Source: Ananas comosus
Taxonomy: Eukaryota > Streptophyta > Magnoliopsida > Poales > Bromeliaceae
DNA length: 64,000 nt
Assembly: GCF_001540865.1 (NCBI RefSeq)
Contig: NC_033627.1
Location: 10,145,267-10,209,266, forward strand
Direction of reading: 5' to 3'
Positions within the stretch are counted from its first letter, which is position 1; every line of letters starts with the position of its first letter. Positions 43,324 through 55,751 of this stretch are shown one piece after another. A model generated the notes under the pieces. The model did no database searches. It was not told where the DNA came from and saw nothing but the letters and a program-made list of their open reading frames with translations. A program made the translations under genes and the position numbers.

Positions 43324-45407
43324 TATAAGGAAGTGAATTCTCGAAATCCGAGAGTTAGACTTCATTTGGAATCGACTTCTTGTCGCGTTGGTATGCTTCG
43401 GAAAGTCCGAAAACATCAAAAATGCAAAAAGTGCATTGGAGACGCACCCGCGAGAGCAAACGAGCAAATATGCTCAAGTGCAGATTGTGGAGCTCTCGGG
43501 GACCGGTCCCTCTTAAAGAGGACCGGTTCCCGTAAGTCTGCTGCCAGGAAATGCTCTCAGGGATCGGTCCCTCAGGGAGGGGACCGGTTCCCGAATGCGT
43601 AGATTTGGGGAGGTCCTGAAGGACCGGTCCCTGGCAGGGAGAGACCGATCCCCGTAGCCCAAAAATGCCCAGGAGGGGCTGCTTCATATAAGCAAAGTTG
43701 AGGGGTTTTTTAGCAATTGTAGCATGAGTTGAGGGGTTATATGGTATTTCTCTCTCTCTTTTCTCATTTCCCTTCTCCCACCCTCACATTTTCTCTCTCT
43801 CTCTCTCTCTAGAAAGAAGAAGAAGAATAATAAGAGGAAGGAAAGGAAGAGGAGGAAGAAGGAGAAGAAGACAAAGAAGAAAAGAAGCATCTTCTTCATC
43901 TCTTCCTCTAGTTGGAGGAGTTCTTGGGAAGTAAGCTCTAAACCCTTTAATGGTATTTCCTAGGGTTTAGGGTTTTGTGCTCTAGAATTGGTTTAGTTGG
44001 AACCGAATGGTGCTAAAGGGATGGTTCTAGCATGGATTTGAGGCTTGAATCATGGATTTCTCTATTGTTGCAATCCTAGGGCACCAAAATGGGTTTTTGG
44101 TAATTAAGGGGTTTTGATCTAATTGGAGCATGTGTTAACCTAATTGATAGGTTTTCCGACGCATAGGCGAAGACGGTTCGAGGATCCGTCGAGCGGGTGC
44201 GAAGTTATCGTCAAAAGAGACCCTTGGAGAATCGTTTCCGCCTAGAAGGCCAACGAGGCGTGGTAAAATCGGCGAATCATATTCCGAGAGTCGCGACGTC
44301 GCCATGAGGTGGGTGGTGTCCATCCTGAAGCAATTGAGCTGCTCCTTATGTCTAAGTTGTATTTTGTTGATCATATTGCGCATGTAGTATTATGCATTAT
44401 AGGGTGTAGTTGGTTATGTTTTATTCTAGCATGCTTCTTGGTAGTGTAGCAATCTGATTGGCACCTGAACCTAGAAGGCATGAGAATGAGTATAATGACA
44501 TAGAACCCTATAGTGATAAAGATAAGTAGTAACTTGATCTTATGATATGAAAGTTAATGACATGCGTAATGTTGGGACCTTGTATTATGACGAGTGGCAT
44601 GGAACATAGAAAACACTTGACGAGTGGCATTAGAACTTAGTGTAAAGAACACTATGATATGATGATGTAGGGACTAGATGAGTTTTCCCTAGTTGGACAT
44701 CTTGCATGAGAACTTGTGCGTTATTGACACAGTTGCTAGCATTAAGGCTTTGGACATGGGTGCGAACTAATGTATTCCCGAGAAATTGATAACCCTAGAG
44801 AATAGGGCTTCCTCGATGGCGAGGATGGATCATACTCACATAGTCTATGCTTGGGGTGGTCGCTCCCCCCGTTAGTGCGCTTCGGAGTTGGTCACGTTCA
44901 TGACAGATGTAGTTGTCCGCATACGGTCCCGGGTGGGTTGACAGTAGGGTCCTCACCTAGGTGGGATTGAGATGTGAGTAAAGGGCTAACTCTTGGTTGG
45001 CCAAGGATTGGGTAATGGACATATTGGACATTGGACCTATTGAGCATAGTAGGTTACATGCTTGTAGTATGATCTAGTGACATGTTAGTGATACTTGCTT
45101 CGATTATTCATTGCATACTTGCCAGGCAAAGTAGTATACTATAGTTTCTTTACTATGCTTTTATTTCAGTTAAATATCTATCTATCTATCTACTTATGCC
45201 TGCTTAGACCTAGTGGGGAGATCGGCGGAGTCAGCGGCCGAACCCACTGGGAACTATTCATAGTTCTCACCTCACATTGTTGCAGGTCCGAGCTCGAGTT
45301 CCCCCGGCGAGGATCGTGGTAAGGGCTTAGCGCCCTAGCGTTGGTAGTATACCTTTCTATTGCATTAGAGTACCTTGTACATATGCTTGAGAGTAGATGA
45401 TGTATAG
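43324..45407 (+). mobile_element. LTR D, 5' part, interrupted by element B
   Basis: It starts TATAAGGAAGTGAATTC, corresponding to TGTAAGAAAGTGAATTC of LTR E (the G of the terminal TG is replaced), and follows LTR E through the palindrome array, a TATA box (TATAAG 43686-43691), a CT-rich leader, a (TCTA)n tract, the stem-loop (45249-45269) and the 33-nt segment (45286-45318). It stops at 45407, where element B begins. The remainder should lie beyond the right edge of the window. Confidence 0.82.
43498..43656 (+). promoter_or_regulatory. ACCGGT palindrome array of LTR D
   Basis: Three units (GGGGACCGGTCCC...GGACCGGTTCCC and variants) end 30 bp before the TATA box CATATAAG. Confidence 0.7.
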
Positions 45408-46519
45408 TGTCACGCCCCGAGCACGCCTCTTTGGTCGGATTTGGGGACGCCAACAGACCGCCGGACGGACAGGGTTTTCCCTGTACCGCGGACAGAGTTT
45501 CTCCTGTACATTCAAGGCGTCGCAATCAATACAATGTACGAAGTTCCAACCAGGAACACATTTCAACCAAGGATTGTATAAGAAAGTATAAAAAACATAA
45601 ATCTACTTGCTATTACAAGTATTCATCTCACATATTACATTTTTGCATTCTTAGATTACATCACATTTGATTCCTTGATTCTTACTTCCAAATACAATTT
45701 AGTTTTAACATAGTTATTACAACATTGTTCTTACAATTATCATACTCTTGGTTCTTTGTATTTTATACCCCTAAGAAGTCGACTCAGGGTGCTGCTATCT
45801 GGTCTCAGTGGTAGGGCGCTAACTACGGAGCTACGCCCTTACCTCGCGCCGCCACGCCGCTCACGTGTGAACCTGAAACACCCCAAAACAACGTGGGGTG
45901 AGAACCAACTCTATGGTTCCCAGTGGGTACGGCCACCCAAGGGAAAGGCTCGACCATCAGGTCCAAAGGAGGCAAACAACATGTTAGTCCAATAGATAGA
46001 TATAAAATCATAATTCATGCAACTAACATTACCATGCTTTTGCCTCACGACATGCAATATGTAAATGATGCAACTCATATAAGTAGATTAATTGTCACGC
46101 CCCGGGACCGGCGGAGGCCCTCCCGGTAGCGTGCCCAGACCCGCCATATGTCTACACATATAAGGCGTCTACAAGAAAAGCGGAAGTAAAAGCAAGAGAT
46201 GGAACAAATAAAAGAAGTGAAATAACAGGCAACTAATGATATCAGAGTGAGTAAAGTTCTAACATCTATACTAAAAGTAATAGAACATGACTAATACATA
46301 AGAGTAAACATAAGCTATACAATATCAGCTTCTAATACAAAAATGGTGGTCTCTAGTACACTGGTAAAACTCTCAACCTCTCCAAAATAAAGTACAACGA
46401 GAGGTAGACCACCTAGCAAATCGTCCTCGAAGGAAGCTAACTCGAAGCAACTCCCTTCGCGGGAGAAAAAGAGCTACAAAAAGTCTCGGAAGGTGAGTCC
46501 CACTCCGGTCCCTGGCGCC

Positions 46520-46633
46520 NNNNNNNNNNNNNNNNNNNNNNNNNNNNNNNNNNNNNNNNNNNNNNNNNNNNNNNNNNNNNNNNNNNNNNNNNNNNNNNNN
46601 NNNNNNNNNNNNNNNNNNNNNNNNNNNNNNNNN
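46520..46633. other. Assembly gap (114 N) inside solo LTR C
   Basis: Undetermined bases. Confidence 1.
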
Positions 46634-48412
46634 TAAACTGCTGAAAGAGAGAGCATAAGTAAAATGCTATACTACTATACCTCACATAAGCACGATGTCA
46701 AAGTGTTGTACATCTATTCTATCATAAGGAAAAGTGACCAATGGCAATAGTTTACTGTTACAAGCCTTTATTCATCCGTGATGTATAAGCTCTATCATGG
46801 CAGCCATATATACTGTGATGAAATAGGTAACTGTCAAGTACACTATATGTCTCAACCCTATGCTATAAGCATGTAAATGTAATCCAACTACTAAACCTAT
46901 CTAGTAGTGATTGTTCATACACAACACCGTGTAGATTTCCATTTCCAATTAAGGACCTACCCAAGGTAGTCCAGCTTGTGCCGCCTAAGTGCCTGTGGTA
47001 GCCCGACATTCCTACACATGGAATGTGTCTGTTCCACTCGACCCCGTAGGCTTCTCGATACCGCACGAGCGAACAAAAGTCGCGTAGGCTAACTCCGGAG
47101 TGCCGGCTTGTAGGGAGCGACCCTCACAAGCATGTGCGAATGAGCACAAATGGCAAGCAAGCAAAGTCCAAGTCTCAAGTATCCAATTCTCATGTCTCTA
47201 ACATGATATAGTCACTAGCATCCCGAAGATCTAGTTCTAAGTCACAAGCGAAGTCCCAACCTTCTCTAGGTCTAGTGCCCCTTTATGACACTTAGACATT
47301 AATAATTGAGCATGTTTCACATTCCTCAATGGCCCTATCCACTAGGTTCACACATGTCCCGAGCTCAATGCCGCTTGATGACATTAGCTCTCTAGTTCAC
47401 ATACATCCTAGTTCAATACCTCTATATGGCAATTTGTCATCTTTCATGTCTCAAATAAACTTAAGTTTAAATGCATGGATCGAAGCTCATTTACACTATA
47501 GGAGCATGAAACCAAGTCTCAAATTGAACGCTAAATGCAACCATAGGTCTACCAAGTTACTCTCTACTCCATAGAGGTCCAAAATTTCATCATATACAAC
47601 ATAAGCCTTTTAAGCCTTCTAAAATTCACAATAAATACATACAATAAGAATATGCATGCTTTTCTATTTAACAATACTTAATTAAGCACAAATGAGAATT
47701 TCTCATTGTGTGGCTAGGTCAAACCCACCGAACCGTCGCGTAGGGTCTCGTTTCGCCGAACAAAGTTGTCCCCGAGTCTCAAAATACCCTAAAAGTAATC
47801 AGCGAAGAGATACGAGGGCATTACGACCAACCATAAGATCAAACATTAACCTAGAAGCAAAAAGGGCCAAAACTCACCTCAAGAGAAGAAATCTCTTCCA
47901 AAGCTCCAAAAGAGAGCTAGAACCCTTCCAATCCAAGCCCAAGGAAGGTTCTAAACCAATTAATCTAGCCTCAAAAGCCCTAGATCAAAAAGCCCCAAAA
48001 TCAACCCTAAATCTCATTTCTAGGGTTTCATTTCCCAAAAATCACCAAAACAAGAATCTAGAGGAGGGAAACATGATACTAACCCTTTGGAAGCTTCAAT
48101 CCAAGCTCAAAATGCCCTAGGGTTGAAGTTTGGTCCACCACCAAACCCTACAAGCAAGCTCCAAGCCTTGCAAAGGTGGGAAAGAGAGAAAGGGGTGGAG
48201 CTCCAAGCTCCCTCAAGCTAGCTCCTCTTCTTCTTCTCCTCCTTCTTCTTCTTCTTCTCTCTCTAGAAAGTGTAGGGAGAGGGTGAGAATGAGAAAATGA
48301 GAGAGGGAAGAGGAGGAAATGGCTAATAAGCCCATCTAGTGTAACAAAATCCGGAGAGGCCCCTCAAAAATTCAAATTTACATCAGCCCGAACTGGGCAG
48401 TTTTCGCCCAGA

Positions 48413-48625
48413 GGGACCGGTCTCTCCCCAGCAGGGACCGGTCTCTCGCTGCGAACCCGAAAAACCAGCGTTCGGGAACCGGTCTCTCCCTGCGCGGGAC
48501 CGGTCTCTCACTGCGAAGACGCGTTCGGGGATCGGTCTCGCCTGCCAGGGACCGGTTGCCTCAGGCTGCCTCAACACTTCTCACTGGGGGACCGGTCTCT
48601 CCTTCCAGGGACCGGTCCCCGAGAG
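48413..48625 (-). promoter_or_regulatory. ACCGGT palindrome array of LTR C
   Basis: Four paired units of GGGACCGGTCTCTC...GGGACCGGTCTC type, the outermost closing with GGGACCGGTCCCCGAG. They lie 150-360 bp inside the 5' end of the LTR. Confidence 0.7.
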
Positions 48626-51010
48626 TAAAAACTCTCAGGACTTATCCAGAATTTTGATTTTCGAACTTTTTAGGTCGGAAAACATTCTACGACCCTCCAC
48701 CAAGTGTGGAAAAGCTCGAAATACATCCAAACACTCGAACCTCGCAATTTGCAAAGGTCCAGTGTGTTACATTAATTGCTTCTACTCTTTATTCTTAGCC
48801 ATTCTTTACTCGTTAGCCATTCTTTATCGCTAAACATTTTTTACATTATTAACTATTCTTTAGAATTTGCTACTCTTTAACATTAGCCGTTCGTTATTCT
48901 TTATTCTTAGCTACTCTTTAACATTAGCCGTTCTTTTTTCTTTACTCTTTACTTAAGGTACTCGCACCTTAGCCGTATTAAGCTTATATTCTTTCCTAAG
49001 GTTACTTTACCTTAGCCAACTATGCCACTCGACTCGGTCTTGAGTCAATCATATGCGGATAATCCGTGCTCTGTCAGGCTCGAGGTGAAGGAACTATCAC
49101 ATGCACCTCAGCCATCAATCCACAAACCACATCGCCCAACGGGTCGCCAAGAGCTGCGTACACCCGTGGTCAGGGATCTCCCGGTGGGAGAGGAACATGC
49201 CGCATACACCCGCAGCGGAGATCCCCGATAGGGAGAGGAACATGCCACATGCACCCTAGCGCTCATGATTCTTGCTCAATAACAAGCCTCGAAGTTCTTC
49301 CGATAGGAGAGGAACATGCCACATGCACCCGCGGCCAAGAACTATCGAGCTTGTATGCTGCATTAGCAGCCGCTGCACTAGCAGCAGGGATTTCGAAATC
49401 CACTTTACATCTCTCAAGGGTTGGTCTCACCCTATAGTATCGACCTATCTAGGTCTAAGTCTTTACTCAACCTAAGTTGATACATTAGGTTCAACGTCAT
49501 TATCTTCTTAGCCTAGGTTCATTAACATTAGGTCCAATATTCTTTACCACCTAGGTTCATTTGACTCTAGGTTCCATGTCAATATGTTCACAATCTAAGT
49601 TTACTTCACTCTAGGTTCAATGCCACTCATGTTCTTATTTTCCTAGTTGTCCACACCTAGGAATTATACTTGACATGCCACTCGTGAATAACTTATGTTC
49701 AATGACACTAGGTTTAATGCCACTCATCATCCTAGTTATTTATACTTAGGATTCTTTACATGCCATATTTATTGAGTTCCTTATTTTATTTAGAGTTCAT
49801 TGACTCAAGTTCAACCTTCATGTTATTCTAACATATTCTCACATTAGGAATCATGCATACTGTATATCATCTAGCTCATGCATCTAGCTCATATGTTTAT
49901 TTAACATACATCTCAAACATGCCTTTAGCATTTAACTCATGCTTCATCTAACATTTCTACAACATGTCAACATGCATTGGTTTAGTGTTCTTACATTATG
50001 TCAATACACATTCTTTTAGCATTTCCTATCATGACCACATGCATTCCTTAGCATACAACTTATACGTTCATTACTTGGCACATTTCACATGCATTACTTA
50101 GCATCTATCACATGCATACATTTCTTAGCATCTTTATCATGCATTCTTACTTGGCATTTTTACTACCACCATGCATCAATAGTGAAATACACTACACTTT
50201 GGCATGAAGGTGATCTAGTCGCTTCGGTAAACACAACCCACCTCTTAACGCGTTCCGATTGCTTGTAGTCACTTGCAATCGGCCTCCCGCACCACCCGTG
50301 ATCCGGTTCGGCTCGAACTCTCGCGCGACCACCCGAACGGCCACCAATCCGCGATCCGTATATTCTGGAGTTTATTCCCCGTTACCACGATGCTCGAGAT
50401 CTGTTTTCATGATTTTTGGGCGTCTATCCCACGTGCTGCGGCTATCTGTACCAAAACAGACCGTTTCGTCAATAACTTTGCGTACACTCATCAGATTGTC
50501 GAACCGAGCATTTCATCGCGTTCGTTTGATCCCCAATTAGGTTTACAGAGGGTCAATTGAGATCAAACCCAACTATTTACAAAAACCCCCTTTTTGGAGC
50601 CCTAGATGCTACTATAGCAAAATCCATCATTTAACTTCATGAATCATGCATTAACCATCTATTTAGCATCCTAGGATTCTACTAAAATCATCTTTAGAGT
50701 ATAAGAACTTAATCCTAAAGATCTACCATTAAAGCTCCAAGAAGCTTACCTCAAGAAGCTTGCTCCATTGCAAGGAAGAAGATGATAAGGTTGACTTTCC
50801 TCCACCTTGTCTTCTTTTCCTTCTTCTTCTTTTTTCTCTTTCTTCCTTCTTCTAGAGAGAGAGAGGGAGGGTTTAGAGTTGAAAGGGTGAGGGAGAAGAG
50901 AGAAAAACCCCAAATCCCCATTCTATACACTCTTCTCATGCCAAAATTGCATATAAACCCCTCAACTTTACCTCTCTTGCAACAGCCCGAACTGGGCATT
51001 TTCGGGCTTT

Positions 51011-51080
51011 GAGGACCGGTCCTTGCGATGAGGGACCGGTCCCTGAGAGACCGGTCCTTGGCTGAGAGACCGGTCCCCGA
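51011..51080 (-). promoter_or_regulatory. ACCGGT palindrome array of LTR B
   Basis: Four ACCGGT cores in 70 bp (GAGGACCGGTCC, GGGACCGGTCCC, GAGACCGGTCC, GAGACCGGTCCCC), about 53 bp before the TATA candidate on the minus strand. Confidence 0.7.
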
Positions 51081-51413
51081 AGGTCCAGAAATCAGCCTTC
51101 AAGGACTTAGCCAAATTTTCAGCATTTTCACCAATTTTCGTCCGTTTTCGCTCGTTTTCGCTCGTTTGACCTCCGATTCTTTTCAAATCGAACCGAGACC
51201 CACCAAACATGTTTTCGAACATATTTTCATCATCTTTTTATCCACGCTAATGCCGGATTTAGTCCATGATCCAACATACCTTTCTGGTCCCGTTTTCGCG
51301 CCCTATGCGCACCGAAGCACCCGAATGCTCCCGAACTTCGCCGGAATGATTCCAATGGCTTTCTAAGCTAACATACATCGTAACTTCATGAATTAGAAGT
51401 TCGGTATATTACA

Positions 51414-52968
51414 TTCTCCACCCCTTAAAAAGAGTTTCATCCGCAAAACTCAAACCACACCTCAATTCAGCTCCTCGAGCAATTGAGGGCACCAATGCAC
51501 TTTTCCACTTCGGAAGGGTTTTACACTCTTTGGAACTATCCAAGAGGACTACTATGGAGCTCATGATACCAAACGCATCCAACTTTGCAAGGCATATCTC
51601 ACAAAGTGCATTACGGTCTCCGTCATTCTAGGTGGTAGCGCAAGTCGAAACTCGATGACTCTACGCACTCCAACACCGCTCGCCACTCGGCACACAAAGA
51701 ACTCTTCTTTGCATTTACTTTCCCTTCAGGGAATGCATTTCAACTCGATCACCGACATTGCCCAAAAGCAATATCACCAGTGCATCGCTTCATCGTGAGT
51801 GCTCTAATTCCGCACCGACTTTTTTGCTCTAATGTGAGATGGCCCACTTTGGCACATCCCCACTTCCAATCCTCAAATTCCACGTGGCTTGCCATAAGCT
51901 CAAGGTCTTTCCAAGAGCACTTCATTCTCCGATACCATATGCCATGGTCAACGTCAAACCATTTTTGCAAAGAGCTCACAAGAACACTTTGTTCGTGAAT
52001 TCGAGTCAAACCTCTCGATAAGGCTATCCGCCAAATCGCTTTCCTCGGTTTCCATTGGTGGTCCAAAGACCACCAATACTACGTAGGCCTACAGTCTAAA
52101 CCTGTCTCAACATACGCGTAGCGCCTCTCACTCGCAATCGTAGACCCAATCATAACTGGGGCGAAATTCTCACTTGAGAATTTGCATACACTCCAACCAG
52201 GAGCAACCAAGATCCCAAACCGTATCAAATTCTCGGGTTGGGTCACAATCGTACTCTCAGTATACTATCAATCGCATTACACGCTCTATCGAGCAATACG
52301 TATCACTACCGACTCCTATGCACCTAGTGCGAGCCACCAGCCCCACGAGTGATCCATGGCGCGCTTCACACCTAGCAACGCTCAAGTGCTGCTGCCAACC
52401 CACTCACTCAGCTGAACTAAATCTGCACTCCACGAGTACCTGCACTCGGGCGTCGTACGCTACGATAGCGTTCTACACTAAGTCTCGGCTTTGGGCAATC
52501 TTGTCCCCGCGTATCGTCTACCAAGCACATTCTCCTACCTCACATTGAGGTACAACTAGGCTCACAGGCCAAACTTGGCACTATCCAACTAACCTTGCAA
52601 CAGTGATTCACTTTCACTGTTCGATCTACTGGAACAACATCTGGAATACTCAGACTACTTGAATATCCATCAGCGTTATAACTCAACTCTCGCAATCTGC
52701 TACACACATTGCTTTGCGAGTTGATCTATCCTTTCCATCTCTACTACGAGTCTCATCACCAGACCATCACTAGAAACTCGCTAGTGCCACATAGCTTGCT
52801 ACCTGCACCGGTAGGTACTACGCTCTCACAACACAAGCATGCCCGGGTATCCACACTTACCCGTCCCCTTGGTCCCTAATATACTTACACATATAGTAGT
52901 AAGTGACTATATGCTCAATGCATGCAATGCACCACTTTACATCATACAGAAACACATAACTGCATTGA
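51414..52968 (-). mobile_element. Element B: 3' internal region without pol
   Basis: Between the polypurine tract and the end of the gag reading frame there are 1.55 kb where protease, RT, RNase H and integrase should be (about 4 kb in element A). I find none of their motifs in any minus frame. The open frames at 51749-52066 and 52174-52548 have no recognisable domain. Element B is therefore a non-autonomous element that keeps only gag. Confidence 0.7.
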
Positions 52969-54246
52969 CTAAACCATACCTGCCACGACGCCGTCAGCCG
53001 CAAATCCCTCAAGTTGGGTCGCGTGTCCATAGCCACTTAGCGCCCGCCGTGGACCCCTCGGTTGCATCACTGTCATCACTCGCTCTCCCGACCGTGCCGC
53101 AGGTGGCACACCCGCCGGCTGTCCCGGAGAGGAAAAAGCCGTCGCCAACGCCAAGGCCCGGCTATCACCTTGCGGACACTCATCCCGCAAATGGCCTGGC
53201 TGCCCACAACGGATACATCTTCCATCACGCAGCGCACACCGCCGTGCCTGGTGGGTACCACCACAAATCACACAACTTGGGGAGGATCGAGTAGAGGACG
53301 GCTTCGAGTGGCGCCTAGAACTTGACTGCCCACCCGAACTGTTCGACAGTGGCATCACCCCTCCCCGCTCATGCTTATGAGACTCGCGCTCCTCATGCAC
53401 GAAAGCCTCGCTATACTCTGCACACAAGGCTCGGTCCAACACCCCCGCGAAGGTTGTGAGCTTAAGGATTTGCACCCTCTTGTAAATCTTCAGTCAAAGT
53501 CCACGCAGGAACCAATTGGCCATATCCTTGTCATCCCGTACCACATCCGGGACGCATCCCACGATACGGGAGAACTCCCGTTCGTACTCCCACACTGAGC
53601 GGTCTCCTTGACGCAGCTTCCTGAACCTGTCCTGAAGCTTTCTCTTTTCACTGTCGGGGAAGTAAGCTGAGAATACCAATCCCCGAAACTCATCCCATGC
53701 CATAGGAGGAAGACTAGGCGATCGGTTCCGCCGAATGCCTTTCCACCACACCTTCGCCGATTGCTTCAGGCAATGCACGGCTAGGGGCACCTTGTCCTGC
53801 TCCAATGTGTACAGCTCCTCAAAGAGCGTTTTCATAGAGTCAATCCACATATCCACAATCCAGGGATTGACATTCTCTCTATCGAAGGTAGGCGGATCAA
53901 ACTTCTTGAAGGTCATGAGGGCCGCCAAAGCCCGCTGTTTCTACGCCTCCACCAATGCACTTTCGGGAGTCGGATCACCCGACCCCGACGGAACCATCTT
54001 TGCCGCAAGCCCCGCTCGTCCTCGACGAGCCGCAACTGGCGCAGCCACTAGCTGCTCCACGGTCTCTTGGAGTCTCTTGATCCGTTCTTCTTGGCGCATG
54101 GCAGCCTCCTGCTGACGCTGCACTACGCCCACAAGCACTCCAAACTGTTCGCGGAGCTCCGAGTCTCCTCTCGCTCCGGATTGCTCAGGGACATCACTTG
54201 TCCTATCCCGCGTCGATCTACCCGAAGATCGCCTACGCGGTGCCAT
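52969..54246 (-). pseudogene. Element B: gag polyprotein (capsid and nucleocapsid), disrupted
   Basis: The likely start is MAPRRRSSGRST at 54246, followed by a coiled-coil-like stretch. After a TAG (CAG to TAG is the simplest change) the retrotransposon gag domain begins (53494-53928: FDPPTFDRENVNPWIVDMWI, then FPDSEKRKLQDRFRKLRQGD). After a frame change a CCHC zinc knuckle appears (CIRCGQPGHLRDEC at about 53180-53230), preceded by another CxxC (CVICGG). The frame ends DGVVAGMV at 52969, just where element A continues into protease (VVAGIILIRG...DTGASHSF). Gag would form virus-like particles. Here at least one stop and one frameshift break it. Confidence 0.85.
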
Positions 54247-54597
54247 CGTTCCCTGAAACATGACAACTCGATTAATTCTCAACCTTCGAGGTCGAGTACA
54301 AAACATTTAACATTGACTCAAATCGGGCGAAAGTTATACAAGGGCGTCTATTCTCATCACTCGATTTCATGTTATCGTACGCCCAACATGAACACACTCG
54401 GTTGAGAGTACACAGCACCTTGGATCTACCTCTAACATCCATTATAGAGGTTTAACATATAACCCAATCAATAACCTTTCGCCACAAGTCTCAAGTTCTC
54501 GTCTTTCACGAGCCTTAATCTCCTATGGTTTACTATCCTAGGGTCTCCTAGGTCAAGCTAAACCATTTTTGTTATTCCCTTTTTATGTTCTTGTTAT

Positions 54598-54609
54598 GCT
54601 CTGATACCA
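54598..54609 (-). promoter_or_regulatory. Primer binding site of element B (initiator tRNA-Met)
   Basis: In the minus sense, TGGTATCAGAGC lies seven bases inside the 5' LTR end and is complementary to the 3' end of plant initiator methionine tRNA. Confidence 0.85.
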
Positions 54610-54616
54610 TCTTATC

Positions 54617-55751
54617 TGTCACGCCCCGAGCCCGCCTCTTGGGTCGGATTCGGGCATGCCAACAGACCGCCGAACGGACAGGGTTTCCCCTGTACTGCGG
54701 ACAGAGTCTCCCCTATACATTCAAGACGTCGCAATCAATACAATGTACGAAGTTCCAACCAGGAACACATTTCAACTAAGGATTGCATAAGGAAGTATCA
54801 AAAATATAAATCTACTTGCTATTACAAGTATTCATCTCACATATTACATTTTTGCATTCTTAGATTATATCACATTTGATTCCTTGATTCTTACTTCCAA
54901 ATACAATTTAGTTTTAACATAGTTATTACAACATTGTTCTTACAATTATCATACTCTTGGTTCTTTGCATTTTATACCCCTAAGAAGTCGACTCAGGGTG
55001 CTGCTATCTGGTCTCAGTGGTAGGGCGCTAACTACGGAGCTACGCCCTTGCCTCGCGCCGCCGCGCCGCTCACATGTGAACCTATAACACCCCAAAACAA
55101 CGTGGGGTGAGAACCAACTCTATGGTTCCAACTGGGTACGGCCACCCAAGGGAAGAGCTCGACCATCAGGTCCAAAGGAGGCAAACAACATGTTAGTCCA
55201 ATAGATAGATATAAAATTATAATTCATGCAACTAACATTACCATACTTTTGCCTCACAACATGCAATATGTAAATCATGCAACTCATATAAGTAGATTAA
55301 TTGCTTCTACTCTTTATTCTTAGCCATTCTTTACTCGTTAGCCATTCTTTATCGCTAAACATTTTTTACATTATTAGCTATTCTTTAGAATTTGCTACTC
55401 TTTAACATTAGCCGTTCGTTATTCTTTATTCTTAGCTATTCTTTAACATTAGCCATTATTTATTCTTTACTCTTTACTAAGGATACTCGCACCTTAGCCG
55501 TATTAAGCTCATTTGCCATTCTTTCGTAAGGTTACTTTACCTTAGCCAACTATGCCACTCAACTCGGCCTTGAGTCAATCATATGCGGATAATCCGCGCT
55601 CTGTCAGGTTCGAGGTGAAGGAACTATCACATGCACCTCAGCCATCAATCCACAAACCACATCGCCCAACGGGTAGCCCAGAGCTGCGTACACCCGTGGT
55701 CAGGGATCCCCCGGTGAGAGAGGAACATGCCGCATACACCCGCAGCCGAGA
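54617..55751 (-). mobile_element. 5' LTR of element B, partial, interrupted by element A
   Basis: It starts TGTCACGCCCCGAGCCC and matches 45408-46092 and then 48777-49221 with scattered substitutions. It is cut at 55751 by element A. The homologous uninterrupted point in the other LTR is about 49221. Stem-loop near 55108-55131, 30-nt segment at 55052-55081 (with GC instead of GT at its donor-like end). Confidence 0.9.

Larger units (their letters stand above)
46093..48771 (-). mobile_element. Solo LTR C (2679 bp) inside the LTR of element B
   Basis: Ends are TGTCACGCCCCGGGACC and GTGTGTTACA, flanked by a perfect target duplication TTAAT at 46088-46092 and 48772-48776. The homologous LTR of element B has one TTAAT and no insertion (around 55297), which proves the site. 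The LTR contains ACCGGT palindromes (48413-48625), but the TATA position seen in LTR A reads CTAGATGGG here. The stem-loop region falls in or near the 46520-46633 gap. Confidence 0.95.
45408..51413 (-). mobile_element. 3' LTR of element B (about 3.32 kb, interrupted by solo LTR C)
   Basis: It runs from TGTCACGCCCCGAGC to TATATTACA at 51413, next to a polypurine tract (51414-51428). It matches the partial LTR at 54617-55751 with scattered substitutions. The interruption at 46093-48776 can be removed cleanly because the other LTR has the empty site at 55296-55304. TATAG at 45403-45407 is the likely left target duplication. The stem-loop is at 45900-45921, the 30-nt AG/GT segment at 45843-45872, a TATA candidate TTTATATG at 50951-50958 and ACCGGT palindromes at 51011-51080. 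Confidence 0.88.

Noticed and set aside
52174..52548. 124-codon plus frame in element B
   Set aside because: Antisense to the element, no motif, and it lies in the region replacing pol. Treated as non-coding.
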